A stretch of DNA of 64,000 nucleotides, taken from positions 1 to 64,000 of the forward strand of contig JBEKAA010000001.1 of NCBI GenBank assembly GCA_050018455.1, given 5' to 3'. Position 1 is the stretch's first letter; each line of letters begins with the position of its first letter. This document shows, piece by piece, positions 48,501 through 56,305 of the stretch. Both the position numbers and the translations under genes were made by a program. Under the pieces are notes generated by a model. The model had not been told where the DNA came from, ran no database searches, and was given only the letters and a program-made list of their open reading frames with translations. The DNA comes from RBG-13-68-16 sp050018455 (GTDB lineage: Bacteria > Acidobacteriota > Thermoanaerobaculia > Thermoanaerobaculales > Thermoanaerobaculaceae).

Positions 48501-49841
48501 TCAACCGTCCGAACCGGAGCCGGAACGCTTGCGGCGCGCTATCAGCTCGGCCATCCGCTCTCGAATGCGTTTCTCCCATCCTTCTTCCGTCGGAGCGAAG
48601 AACGTTTCGCCGGCAAGCTCCGACGGGAGACACGTCATGTCCGCCACCTTCTCCTCCGTGTCGTGCGCATACACGTACCCCTCGCCGTATCGCAGTTCCC
48701 GCATGAGGCGTGTCGGCGCGTTTCGGAGATGGAGCGGGACGGCGTACGCAGGCTGATTCGCGACAGCACGCTGCACCCGGCCGTACGCCGCGTACAGTGC
48801 GTTCGACTTGGGAGCCAGCGCCAGGTAGACGGCGGCCTGCGCGAGCGCAAGAGCACATTCGGGCATCCCCACGTGCTCGACCGCGTGCGCCGCCGCCGCG
48901 GCCTGCTCAAGCGCTCGCGGGTCCGCCATCCCGACGTCCTCGGAGGCTACCCGCAGGAGCCTGCGCGCAATGAACCGCGGATCCGCGCCGCCCTCGAGCA
49001 TGCGCCCGAGCCAGTAGAGCGAGGCATCGACGTCCGAGTTGCGGATCGACTTGTGAAGGGCGGAGATCAGGTTGTAGTGTTCCTCCCCTTCCTTGTCGTA
49101 CTTCGCGAGGCGCCGCTGGGCGACCCGGCGCACATCGTCAACCGTGATCGCCCCTCCTCGGCCCACCGTCTCCGCCGCGACCTCCAGAAGGTTGAACGCG
49201 ACACGCGCATCCCCGCCGGCGAGACGAACGATGTCGCGCAGCGGCTCGTCGCCCACCTCGAGCTTCCAGGCGGCGAGCCCGCGATCCTCGTATTCCAGTG
49301 CGCGTTTCAGCAGGCTTCCGATCTCGGGGTCGCCGAGGGGTTCGAGGACGTAGACCTTCACGCGGGACAGCAGCGCGGTGTTGAGCTCGAACGACGGGTT
49401 CTCCGTCGTCGCACCGACCAACACGATGTCGCCGCTCTCCACGTAGGGCAGGAAAGCGTCCTGCTGGGCTTTGTTGAACCTGTGCACCTCGTCGACGAAC
49501 AGCACCGTGCGCCGGCCGGTGCTGGCGCGAAGCCGCCTGGCCGACTCCATCACTCCGCGCGCCTCCTTGACGCCCGAGAGGACGGCGGAGAACGCCAAGA
49601 ACTCGGCGTCACAGGCGCGTGCAAGCACTCGCGCCAGAGTCGTCTTCCCGCTGCCGGGCGGCCCCCAGAAAATCAGGGAGGGGAGCTCCCCGCGTTCCAT
49701 TAGGCGCCGCAGCACCCCATCGGGACCGACCAACGCACCCTGCCCCACCACCTCGTCCAGTGACCGCGGCCGCATCCGCTCGGCCAGTGGCGTCCCCGGC
49801 GGAAACCCCCCGCTTTCCCCGAAAGGCAGGCGCGCGTTCAT
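48501..49841 (-). CDS. rarA: Replication-associated recombination AAA+ ATPase RarA (MgsA)
   Basis: A 446-residue clamp-loader-like AAA+ protein. Walker A is GPPGSGKTT, Walker B LFVDEVHRFNKAQQD, sensor 1 is in VGATTENPSFE and the C-terminal MgsA domain (HYNLISALHKSIRNSDVDA, YWLGRMLEGGADPRFIARR, VGMADPRAL) is complete. RarA acts at stalled replication forks. The ATG at 49841 overlaps the aldolase stop (ATGA), so the two are coupled; longer upstream frame has no matching sequence. Length is normal (E. coli 447). Confidence 0.95.
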   Translation of the reverse strand: MNARLPFGESGGFPPGTPLAERMRPRSLDEVVGQGALVGPDGVLRRLMERGELPSLIFWGPPGSGKTTLARVLARACDAEFLAFSAVLSGVKEARGVMESARRLRASTGRRTVLFVDEVHRFNKAQQDAFLPYVESGDIVLVGATTENPSFELNTALLSRVKVYVLEPLGDPEIGSLLKRALEYEDRGLAAWKLEVGDEPLRDIVRLAGGDARVAFNLLEVAAETVGRGGAITVDDVRRVAQRRLAKYDKEGEEHYNLISALHKSIRNSDVDASLYWLGRMLEGGADPRFIARRLLRVASEDVGMADPRALEQAAAAAHAVEHVGMPECALALAQAAVYLALAPKSNALYAAYGRVQRAVANQPAYAVPLHLRNAPTRLMRELRYGEGYVYAHDTEEKVADMTCLPSELAGETFFAPTEEGWEKRIRERMAELIARRKRSGSGSDG

Positions 49842-50419
49842 ATCGGCACGACCGAGCCGGAGCGGCCGAGCTCGATGCCCGCGAGCAACTCGAGGATCTC
49901 GACCCTGCCCAGCGCCTGCCAGAGGTCGTCGCCGCCACACACGACACCGTGCTCCAGAAGGATGGCAACCGGGGCGCGCTCCAGGGCCCTCGCACACTCC
50001 TCCGCGAGTTCGCGGCTTCCCGGTTGGAGCGATTGGACGACCTCGATCCGCGACACGAGCGCGGCGCCTTCGCGAAGCATCCGCGGATCGGGAGACCTGC
50101 CAAGCGCCGCAAGCGACAACACCGCCACGGGGTGGGCGTGCACTACCGAGAGCACCTGAGGGCATCTGCGGTAGATGGCGAAGTGCATCCTCGCTTCGCT
50201 CGAGACCCCCGCCTCAGGCGGATTGTGCGGGGAGCACCTTCGAAGATTCTCGGCTAGCATGCGTCCCTTGTCGGCGCCGGCGGGGGTGAGCAATACGTCC
50301 CCATCGGCCAGCCTGCACGAGAGGTTGCCCTCCCGCCCCCGGACCAGCCCGCGCCTCGTGAGAGCAGCCCCCACCGCCACCATCTCCGCGCGCCGCAGTG
50401 CTTCTGTCCAGGTCGCCAC
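49838..50419 (-). CDS. Class II aldolase/adducin-family protein
   Basis: A 193-residue zinc-dependent aldolase-like protein. REGNLSCRL resembles the substrate-binding GNxSxR motif, the zinc ligands are in VVHAHPVAVL, and EHGVVCGG matches the third histidine region. Members act on L-fuculose-1-phosphate, L-ribulose-5-phosphate or methylthioribulose-1-phosphate; the exact substrate is unclear here. The GTG at 50419 is preferred because the likely promoter -10 (TAGACT, 50448-50453) lies between it and a further upstream start. It is coupled to rarA, which is an unusual partner. Confidence 0.8.
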   Translation of the reverse strand: MATWTEALRRAEMVAVGAALTRRGLVRGREGNLSCRLADGDVLLTPAGADKGRMLAENLRRCSPHNPPEAGVSSEARMHFAIYRRCPQVLSVVHAHPVAVLSLAALGRSPDPRMLREGAALVSRIEVVQSLQPGSRELAEECARALERAPVAILLEHGVVCGGDDLWQALGRVEILELLAGIELGRSGSVVPI

Positions 50420-50500
50420 GCTGGTTTCCCCGCCTCGTCCCGAATGAAGTCTAGCTCCCAGGGGGTTGCGTGCGGCCACCCCCGTCCTGCTGCACAGGGC

Positions 50501-51130
50501 TCACTTCATGCGGCGGCCGATCTCACCCTCGAGACCCGAAAGGTCGGGCAGGTTGGGAACCTTTCCCGCCAGCTTCTTCAGCTTCTCGACCTCCGACCTG
50601 GCGCCGGCGGCGTCGTTCAGCTCGAAGAGCCTCACGACGGCAGCGTTGTATCTCGACTGCCAGTGGTCCGGGTGGAGGTCTGCGGCCTTGTCGAAAAGCT
50701 CGAGCGCCTTCTGCGGCTTGCCGGATTCCTTGTAGCAGACGCCGAGGTCGGTCATGACGTCCGATGAGTCGTCCTTGATGGACCTTGCGCGCTCGTAGAA
50801 GTGAGTTGCCTTGACGAAGTCGTTGAGGTCGTACTGGGTGTTGCCCATCTGCACGAGGTGGTCGTAGTTGTTGGGGTCCTTCGCGAGCAACGCCTCGAGC
50901 TCGTGAACCTGCTCGATCAGTCTGGGGTTCGCGGTGGCCGCCGTGCGCCCGCCTTCCGGCGGCCTCGCGGGCTGGCCGCTCAGAGCGGGCGCCCCCGGTA
51001 TGCCGGCGTGCGGGTTCGATTCGGTCGATTGCGGAGCCGCCGGCAGCTGCTGCTTCTGACCCAAGACATAGCCCACCACGAGGCCAACAAGAATCCCGAC
51101 CACGGCCGTAACGATAGGGTTCTTCCACAT
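50501..51130 (-). CDS. Membrane-anchored TPR protein
   Basis: A 209-residue protein with one N-terminal membrane helix (about 4-24, IVTAVVGILVGLVVGYVLG), a Pro/Ala-rich linker and TPR repeats from about residue 75 (ALLAKDPNNYDHLVQMGNTQ, then FVKATHFYERARSI, DLGVCYKESGKPQKALELFD). The TPR part likely faces the periplasm. The architecture resembles cytochrome-c biogenesis CcmH/CycH-type or BamD-like adaptors, but no such genes are nearby. The ATG at 51130 gives the anchor at the very N-terminus. It lies 19 bases after the next gene on the same strand, probably co-transcribed. Confidence 0.82.
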   Translation of the reverse strand: MWKNPIVTAVVGILVGLVVGYVLGQKQQLPAAPQSTESNPHAGIPGAPALSGQPARPPEGGRTAATANPRLIEQVHELEALLAKDPNNYDHLVQMGNTQYDLNDFVKATHFYERARSIKDDSSDVMTDLGVCYKESGKPQKALELFDKAADLHPDHWQSRYNAAVVRLFELNDAAGARSEVEKLKKLAGKVPNLPDLSGLEGEIGRRMK

Positions 51131-51149
51131 GTTGCTTCTCCACCCTCCC

Positions 51150-51890
51150 CTAGGGGCGCACCTCGCGACGAGCCACCCATGTGCCGGATGTCGGCATCCC
51201 GGCTGCCAGGTTGGTGGCATCCCACGTTCCTTCCAGCCGCTTTTCCGTCTCCCGGCTCACGAGCTCGCCCGTGTACACCGCGACAAATCCCTGCTGAGCG
51301 TCGATCCGCTCCAAGCGCACGTCGCCGCCGATGAAGGTGCCGCGCAGCGATCCCTTCCAGCCGCCGGTGAGCTGATATACACCGGTGACGATCGTGCCGT
51401 CGAGGCGCAGGTCGAAGGTTCCCGTGAAGCCGCCGGGTTCGACAGCCACGAGCCAGCGACCGGAGAGGTCATCGGGTGTCGCCTGGCCGGCCTCCTCCAT
51501 CCTGCGGATCTCGATCTGTACCTGCTCGAGGTACTCGCGGCGGGCTCCGAGCGTGATCCTGAGCTGCTGGGCCGAGGCGATGAGATCGCCCACCTCCGCC
51601 TCGGCGTGCCGCAGATCGGCCGAGCGTGCCATGAAGCTGCCGAGGTCCTCGCCATCTTTGTCTTTCTGGGCCCGCAGCAGGTCGTCGCCGAGGCGGACGA
51701 GCCGGTCGCACGCGCCCCGAAGCTGCTCCTGGACCCGCTCCATCGTGGCGAGCTCGGAGCCGAGCAGGCGTTTCTCGATGTCGCGCTGCGCCTTGAACAT
51801 CTCCAGAACCGGATCGCGTCCCTGGGCGGCCGCCGAACACGCAAGCAGCAGCACCCCGGCCGCAAGTGCAGTGATGTGCCTGTGGTTCAT
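51150..51890 (-). CDS. Periplasmic coiled-coil protein with a C-terminal beta-barrel-like domain
   Basis: A 246-residue protein with a signal peptide (ITALAAGVLLLACSAAAQG). The Cys of LLACS could also be a lipobox. Residues about 25-135 are helical and charged (FKAQRDIEKRLLGSELATME), suggesting a coiled coil. The last 100 residues have alternating strands (LSGRWLVAVEPGGFTGTFDL, IVTGVYQLTGGWKGSLRGTF) that resemble a lipocalin-like ligand or matrix domain. GGGAGAG lies before the ATG at 51890. I do not recognise the family. It is upstream of the TPR gene, so the two may cooperate in the periplasm. Confidence 0.7.
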   Translation of the reverse strand: MNHRHITALAAGVLLLACSAAAQGRDPVLEMFKAQRDIEKRLLGSELATMERVQEQLRGACDRLVRLGDDLLRAQKDKDGEDLGSFMARSADLRHAEAEVGDLIASAQQLRITLGARREYLEQVQIEIRRMEEAGQATPDDLSGRWLVAVEPGGFTGTFDLRLDGTIVTGVYQLTGGWKGSLRGTFIGGDVRLERIDAQQGFVAVYTGELVSRETEKRLEGTWDATNLAAGMPTSGTWVARREVRP

Positions 51891-52067
51891 CGCATGCTCT
51901 CCCACGCCGTGCCCGTCCCGCTCAAAGCTCCTCGAACCTGGTTTCCCCTCCGCCGAGCCCCATCCTTACAATCATACGAAGCCCGAGCGGTGAACATCCA
52001 CGTCTACCTCGCCAGTGCTTCGCGCGAACACTAGCACAGGTGCGGCCCCTATCCGCCTCACCTTGTA

Positions 52068-52073
52068 TAGAAT
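52068..52073 (+). promoter_or_regulatory. Candidate leaderless -10 box (TAGAAT) of the thioesterase gene
   Basis: TAGAAT ends exactly six bases before the ATG at 52080. The rest of the 189-base gap between divergent genes holds no recognisable element. Confidence 0.5.
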
Positions 52074-52079
52074 AACCGC

Positions 52080-52469
52080 ATGCCGATTGCTTCGACGCGC
52101 CAGCCTGCCATACGGGTCAGCCTCCTGCCGAGGGACACGAACCCCAACGGTACGATCTTCGGGGGCGTGATCCTCTCCTACATCGACCAGGCCGGAGCCA
52201 TCGAGGCGCGACTGCACGGCGCGGGGCGGGTGGTGACCGTTGCCATGGAGAAGGTCGTCTTCCACGAACCGGTCCACGTCGGCGACCTGGCGTCCTACTA
52301 CGGCGAGCTCGTGCGCATCGGCCGGACATCGGTCACGGTCAAGGTCGTCGTGGAAGTGACGGAACCCGGCGCCCAGTCTCCGGCGCGCCGCGTCACCGAG
52401 GCCGAGATCACCTATGTCAACGTCGACGACGCCGGACGGCCTGTGCCGATCCCGCGCGTCGAGGGTTGA
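52080..52469 (+). CDS. Acyl-CoA thioesterase (YciA-like hotdog)
   Basis: A 129-residue hotdog thioesterase. RDTNPNGTIFGGVILSYID is the YciA/BFIT-type active-site motif, with the catalytic Asp on the central helix, followed by VVFHEPVHVGDLASYYGE. It hydrolyses acyl-CoA esters and probably forms hexamers. It lacks the C-terminal extension of eukaryotic homologues. It is followed by a small membrane protein gene and maf on the same strand. Confidence 0.9.
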   Translation: MPIASTRQPAIRVSLLPRDTNPNGTIFGGVILSYIDQAGAIEARLHGAGRVVTVAMEKVVFHEPVHVGDLASYYGELVRIGRTSVTVKVVVEVTEPGAQSPARRVTEAEITYVNVDDAGRPVPIPRVEG

Positions 52470-52539
52470 CACTCCCCCGTGGGCCGTCCGGATCACTTCG
52501 GTTCCCTCATCCCACCGTGACCTGGAACCTCGACGGAGA

Positions 52540-52545
52540 TACAAT
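52540..52545 (+). promoter_or_regulatory. Candidate -10 box (TACAAT) of the NfeD-like gene
   Basis: TACAAT ends five bases before the GTG at 52551, the shortest gap among the leaderless-type candidates. Confidence 0.4.
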
Positions 52546-52550
52546 GAGCC

Positions 52551-53063
52551 GTGACCTGGGCCTTCGGATTCCTAGCCTGTTTCGTCGTCGGCCTCGTTCT
52601 TGCGGTTGTGAGCGGGTTGATCCGGGACCTCCAGTCGCTGGCGCGACACAAGGTGGTCGTTCCGCACTCCGCCAAGCAATTGCCGTTCCTGAACCTTCTC
52701 GGACGCCGGTTGGCGGGAGGCTTGATCCTCTCCGGCGTCGTGGGCCTCATCCTCGTGGCCCAGCGCAGCATCGGCCCGAGGGTCGCCCTTCTCTGGGCTG
52801 TCGCAGCAGGAATTCTCGGTGTGGTGGCTGCCTCCGTGCCGCTTCACCGCCCCTGTTCCACGGCTTGGAGCAGTGAGTACGCCACGGTCGTCAAGGACAT
52901 CCAGCCCGGGGGATACGGACAGGTTAAGCTCCAGCGAAACGGGATTGCCGTGCTGCTTGCCGCACAGAGCGCGGAACCGCTCGTCATCCCTGCCGGGTCC
53001 AACGTCGAGGTCGTGGACTGCACCCGTTCCGTCATCACCGTTCGTTTGCCGTCCCGCCAATGA
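52551..53063 (+). CDS. Small membrane protein with an NfeD-like C-terminal domain
   Basis: A 170-residue protein. One membrane helix lies at the N-terminus (AFGFLACFVVGLVLAVVSGL), two more at about 55-97, and the last 60 residues form a soluble beta-domain (GGYGQVKLQRNGIAVLLAA, VIPAGSNVEVVDCTRSVITV) that looks like the OB-fold of NfeD proteins. NfeD-type proteins pair with flotillin/SPFH or proteases; none is nearby. The stop overlaps the maf start (ATGA), so the two are translated together. Family assignment is tentative. Confidence 0.7.
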   Translation: MTWAFGFLACFVVGLVLAVVSGLIRDLQSLARHKVVVPHSAKQLPFLNLLGRRLAGGLILSGVVGLILVAQRSIGPRVALLWAVAAGILGVVAASVPLHRPCSTAWSSEYATVVKDIQPGGYGQVKLQRNGIAVLLAAQSAEPLVIPAGSNVEVVDCTRSVITVRLPSRQ

Positions 53064-53704
53064 CGGTGCAGCCGGTGCGCCTCGTTCTCGGCTCGGGCTC
53101 GCCCCGGAGGCTCGAGCTTCTCGGTCGTCTGGGACTCGTCGTCGAAGTGATCGCCCCGGGTGTGGACGAGACGCAGCTCCCCGGCGAGTCTCCACCCCTC
53201 CACGCTCTTCGCGTCGCGAGGCTGAAGGCCCGTTGGGTCTCCGAGCGTTTTCACGACCGGCCGGTGCTTGCGGCGGACACCGTCGTCGCGCTCGGCGAGG
53301 CAGTCTACGGCAAGCCGCGAAACCGGGCCGAAGCTGCAAGCATGCTCGCCGAGCTGGCCGGCAGGACACACACCGTGCTTACCGCCCTGGTGCTGCACTT
53401 CATGGGCCGCGAGGCCTGTCACCTCGAGGCGGCTGCGGTCACCATGGTTCCGTTCCGGCGTGAGCTCGTCGAATGGTACGTTGCCACCGGCGAAGGCGAC
53501 GACAAGGCCGGAGCGTACGCCGTGCAGGGCGGCGGCGCGATTCTCGTCGAGCGCGTCGAAGGGAACGTCGAGGCGGTGATGGGCCTGCCGCTCGCTCCGC
53601 TCCCGGCGCTGTGCGCGGAGGTCGGGCTCTGCCTGGCCCGGGAAGGTGACCGGCTGGCGCTCAGTCGCCGTGACGGAACGCCTCTCCGAGCTCCGAAAGC
53701 CTGA
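53060..53704 (+). CDS. maf: Maf-family nucleoside triphosphate pyrophosphatase
   Basis: A 214-residue Maf protein. The N-terminal LGSGSPRRLELL, central LAADTVVALGEAVYGKP, and GEGDDKAGAYAVQGGGA (normally GEPMDKAGAYGIQG) are the substrate and metal motifs. Maf enzymes hydrolyse dTTP, UTP or modified nucleotides to the monophosphate and were first linked to septum inhibition. The last 15 codons overlap a minus-strand gene by 44 bases. Length is slightly above average because of a 20-residue polar tail. Confidence 0.92.
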   Translation: MTVQPVRLVLGSGSPRRLELLGRLGLVVEVIAPGVDETQLPGESPPLHALRVARLKARWVSERFHDRPVLAADTVVALGEAVYGKPRNRAEAASMLAELAGRTHTVLTALVLHFMGREACHLEAAAVTMVPFRRELVEWYVATGEGDDKAGAYAVQGGGAILVERVEGNVEAVMGLPLAPLPALCAEVGLCLAREGDRLALSRRDGTPLRAPKA

Positions 53705-53960
53705 AGTTCGAGAAGATGTGATGGCCGTTGAAATCGAGGACCCGCAGGTCCTCCTGGCCGGCCAGGTCCGCGGCGATCACCTCGAAGGGAACGCCGTACA
53801 GCTTGCGCGTGCGTTCAAGCGGAACCTCGTACGCGATGAACTTGACGATTCCCTTGTGCGTGAGCTTGGACACGAAGCGCTCGTCGCTGACGCTCGGGTA
53901 CGTCGTCAGGATCAGGATCGGGCCGGAGCCGGTGAAGACCAGGTACGCGCGGACGTTCAC
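53661..53960 (-). CDS. Conserved small protein of unknown function
   Basis: A 99-residue soluble protein beginning VNVRAYLVFTGSGPILILTT, with alternating strands and helices and a C-terminus reading LRVLDFNGHHIFSNF. GGGAG lies five bases before the GTG at 53960. No membrane segment or known catalytic motif is visible. The wording resembles short cytosolic proteins I have seen in delta-proteobacterial and acidobacterial genomes, but I cannot name a family. Its 3' end overlaps maf by 44 bases on the opposite strand. It follows ogt by about 30 bases. Confidence 0.7.
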   Translation of the reverse strand: MNVRAYLVFTGSGPILILTTYPSVSDERFVSKLTHKGIVKFIAYEVPLERTRKLYGVPFEVIAADLAGQEDLRVLDFNGHHIFSNFRLSELGEAFRHGD

Positions 53961-53992
53961 GGTCGCTCCCCCCAAGGGTCAAAGCGCTTCGG

Positions 53993-54475
53993 TCAGGACG
54001 GCGCCCCCTGCTCGAGTTTCAGCAAAGCCTGCTTCATCCTGACGCCGCCTCCGAATCCGCCCAGCGACCCGTTGCCGCCGACGACCCGGTGGCACGGAAC
54101 CAGAATGGGCACGGGATTGTCCCGGCACGCGGCTCCCACGGCCCGGGCGGCTCGGGGATTCCCCAACTCTGTCGCGATCTCACCGTAGGTCCGGGTATGG
54201 CCGTAGGGAACCGCGACGAGCCTCGCCCAGACGTCGCGCTGAAACGACGTGCCCTCGAGAACGAACGGGACGGAGAACCTCCGCAAGTTCCCGCTGAGGT
54301 ACGCCAGGATCTCCGCCTTCGCCTTGCGCGCGCAATCGAGGGCGTCACCGTCCCCCACCTCCCGCGCCTTACCGAGCGCCCCGAGCCTGACCCGGGTCAC
54401 GCCCGCCTCGGCCGACTCGACATCGAGCAATCCGAAAGGAGTTGAGAAACAGACGGTCGCAGCGTGGCGCGGCAT
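53993..54475 (-). CDS. ogt: Methylated-DNA--protein-cysteine methyltransferase
   Basis: A 160-residue O6-alkylguanine-DNA alkyltransferase. The alkyl-acceptor is Cys128 in ILVPCHRVVG, preceded by TSFQRDVWARL, YGHTRTYGEIA (the base-flipping and recognition region) and NPRAARAVGAA. It repairs O6-methylguanine in a suicide reaction. There is no Ada regulatory domain. TAGACT at 54497-54502 on the minus strand is a probable -10. It is divergent from the metal-efflux operon. Confidence 0.94.
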   Translation of the reverse strand: MPRHAATVCFSTPFGLLDVESAEAGVTRVRLGALGKAREVGDGDALDCARKAKAEILAYLSGNLRRFSVPFVLEGTSFQRDVWARLVAVPYGHTRTYGEIATELGNPRAARAVGAACRDNPVPILVPCHRVVGGNGSLGGFGGGVRMKQALLKLEQGAPS

Positions 54476-54551
54476 CGTGGCCCCCGAATTGAGAAGAGTC
54501 TAGCACCTTCCTTGCGCCAGAGTGTTCGATCGTTCGACACCGGCCGGCCGC

Positions 54552-54580
54552 TTGACAACGCGGGCCCGGGACAGTAGGTT
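54552..54580 (+). promoter_or_regulatory. Promoter of the metal-efflux operon (TTGACA-17-TAGGTT)
   Basis: A consensus TTGACA (54552-54557) and TAGGTT (54575-54580) are 17 bases apart. The -10 ends exactly six bases before the GTG at 54587, so the first gene should be leaderless. It is the best -35/-10 pair in the window. Confidence 0.65.
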
Positions 54581-54586
54581 CCGGCT

Positions 54587-54919
54587 GTGCGGGGAGCGTT
54601 CGTTCTCGCGGTTGTCGGGTGGCTCACGGCGCTGGCGCCGTGTGCCTCGCCCTGGCAGTGCGCCCCGGCCAAGGCGGCGCACTCCTGCTGCGGGACGATG
54701 AAGAGCTGCTGTTGCCGCGGCGGGAACAGCCAGACATCCGTTCCGGAGCCGGGCAGCCCGTCAGCGAAGGCCGCACCCGAGCATCCCGCCGACTTGGCGG
54801 CCGTCCAGGTCGGAACCGGGGTGCCCGGATCCAGGGTTGGCGCTCCCGACCGGCCGACGTTCCCAGCCGTCAAAGAGACCGCCCCGATCTACTTGAGCGC
54901 CTGCGCCTTCCGCTGCTAG
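54587..54919 (+). CDS. Small secreted Cys-rich protein heading the Cu/Ag efflux operon
   Basis: A 110-residue protein with a signal peptide (FVLAVVGWLTALAPC). The mature N-terminus is packed with cysteines (HSCCGTMKSCCCRGG), followed by a Pro/Ala-rich spacer and a C-terminal ACAFRC. Such Cys clusters suggest soft-metal binding. It is the first gene after a strong promoter and precedes cusCBA-type genes, so a periplasmic metal-binding or sensing role is likely by context. I know no family for it. Confidence 0.65.
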   Translation: MRGAFVLAVVGWLTALAPCASPWQCAPAKAAHSCCGTMKSCCCRGGNSQTSVPEPGSPSAKAAPEHPADLAAVQVGTGVPGSRVGAPDRPTFPAVKETAPIYLSACAFRC

Positions 54920-54946
54920 CCGCATCCTCCAGGAGAGATGTATCTG

Positions 54947-54960
54947 CACCCTTCGGGGTG
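54947..54960 (+). other. UUCG-tetraloop hairpin before the CusC gene
   Basis: CACCC, TTCG, GGGTG form a five-pair stem with a stable C(UUCG)G loop in the 77-base gap between the Cys-rich gene and the CusC gene. No T-run follows, so it may be a processing or stability element rather than a terminator. Confidence 0.35.
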
Positions 54961-54996
54961 TAAACCCTCGTCGTTGCGAGACCCGAGGAGGATGTC

Positions 54997-56304
54997 GTGA
55001 ATTCCCTTTATGTCACAGTGTCCGTCCTTGTTCTGGCCCTTCCCGGCCTGACTGCCGTTTCGGCGGACCAGGCTCCGCCTCCGCCCACCGGCGCCGTGGA
55101 ACAGGAGGACTTCGCACCGACCGCCGACGAGTTGGTGGCGTCGGCCCTCGAACGCTCGCCGTCGGTGGCGGCGGCGCGCGAACGGCTGGCGGCGGCGCGC
55201 GAAATGGTTGAGCCCGCTGGGGCGCTGCCGGACCCGTCGATCGAGTTCCTGCTCGCCGACATGGGCTTTCCCAGGTACACGGTGGGAACGGATGAGATGT
55301 CCATGATCGGCCCCGAGGTCCGGCAAGGATTAGCGTACCCGGGGAAGCGTGACGCGAGGCGGCAGGCCGCGAGCGCCGAGACCGAGATCCGCGGCGCCGA
55401 GCTGGAACAGTTGCAGAGAACGATCGCCGCCCGTGTACGCGCCCTCTATGCCCGCGTGTACGCCCTTGACCGCGAGCGCCAGGCGCTGCAGGCGTCTCGG
55501 GAGCTGTTCGAGATGCTCAGCGCGACGGCCGCGGCGAGGTACGCCGCCGGCCAGGCCGAGCAGGAGGCCGTGATCAAGGCGCAGCTCGAGGGGTCACGGC
55601 TGGCCGAGCGCGTCGACGACCTGTTTGCCGAGCGGAAGACGTTTGTCGCCGCCCTCAACCGCCTCCGCGACCTTCCCGGGGAGGCGGCGCTGGGAAAGGT
55701 GGCGCTGCTCCCTCCCGTGTCGGCCCCAACCTCGGCGCTGGCAGAGCTTGCCTTCGCCAGCTCGCCCGAAGTGGCAGTGAAGCGGGCCGCCTTGAATGCT
55801 GCCGAGCGCCGCCTCGAGGTCGCCCGGCTGGAGCTCAAGCCAAACCTGTCGGCCGGCGCTGCGCTCGGCCTACGGGGGAGTTTCGATCCCGCCGTGACGC
55901 TGCGATTCGGCGTCGAGCTCCCCTTCTGGAGGAGGCAGAAGCAGGAGCCTGCGATTCGTGCCGCCGAGCGGGAGCTCGCTGTGGCCGAGGCCGATTTGCG
56001 AGATGCCCAGGCTGCCGCACGCGCCGAGGCCACAGGGTTGGCGGCCGAGTGGCAGCGTTCCGAAAAGCAGATACAGCGCTACGTGCAAGCCATCATTCCG
56101 CAAACGAGCGCGGCGATGGACGCCGCGCGCTCTTCCTACCTCGCAGGCCGTGGCGATTTCCTGACCGTCGTCGACGACTTCAGGCGATGGCTCGACGCCC
56201 GCGTGCAGCTTGCGTCGAGGGAAGCGGAACGCTTTGCGACCTGGGCCGAGATCGAGGCGCTGATCGCCTCTCCCGCCGGATCCCAAACCGGGAAGGAGCG
56301 GTGA
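54997..56304 (+). CDS. cusC: Outer-membrane efflux protein, CusC/CzcC-type TolC family
   Basis: A 435-residue TolC-family protein with a signal peptide (LVLALPGLTAVSADQ). The mature part has two Ala/Glu/Arg-rich helical repeats (VAAARERLAAAREMVEPAGAL and a second from about residue 225) and IEFLLADMGFP-type beta segments. AGGAGG lies five bases upstream of the GTG at 54997. It is the outer-membrane exit of the RND pump whose adaptor and inner pump genes follow at once. One base separates it from the adaptor gene. Confidence 0.9.
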   Translation: MNSLYVTVSVLVLALPGLTAVSADQAPPPPTGAVEQEDFAPTADELVASALERSPSVAAARERLAAAREMVEPAGALPDPSIEFLLADMGFPRYTVGTDEMSMIGPEVRQGLAYPGKRDARRQAASAETEIRGAELEQLQRTIAARVRALYARVYALDRERQALQASRELFEMLSATAAARYAAGQAEQEAVIKAQLEGSRLAERVDDLFAERKTFVAALNRLRDLPGEAALGKVALLPPVSAPTSALAELAFASSPEVAVKRAALNAAERRLEVARLELKPNLSAGAALGLRGSFDPAVTLRFGVELPFWRRQKQEPAIRAAERELAVAEADLRDAQAAARAEATGLAAEWQRSEKQIQRYVQAIIPQTSAAMDAARSSYLAGRGDFLTVVDDFRRWLDARVQLASREAERFATWAEIEALIASPAGSQTGKER

Positions 56305-56305
56305 A

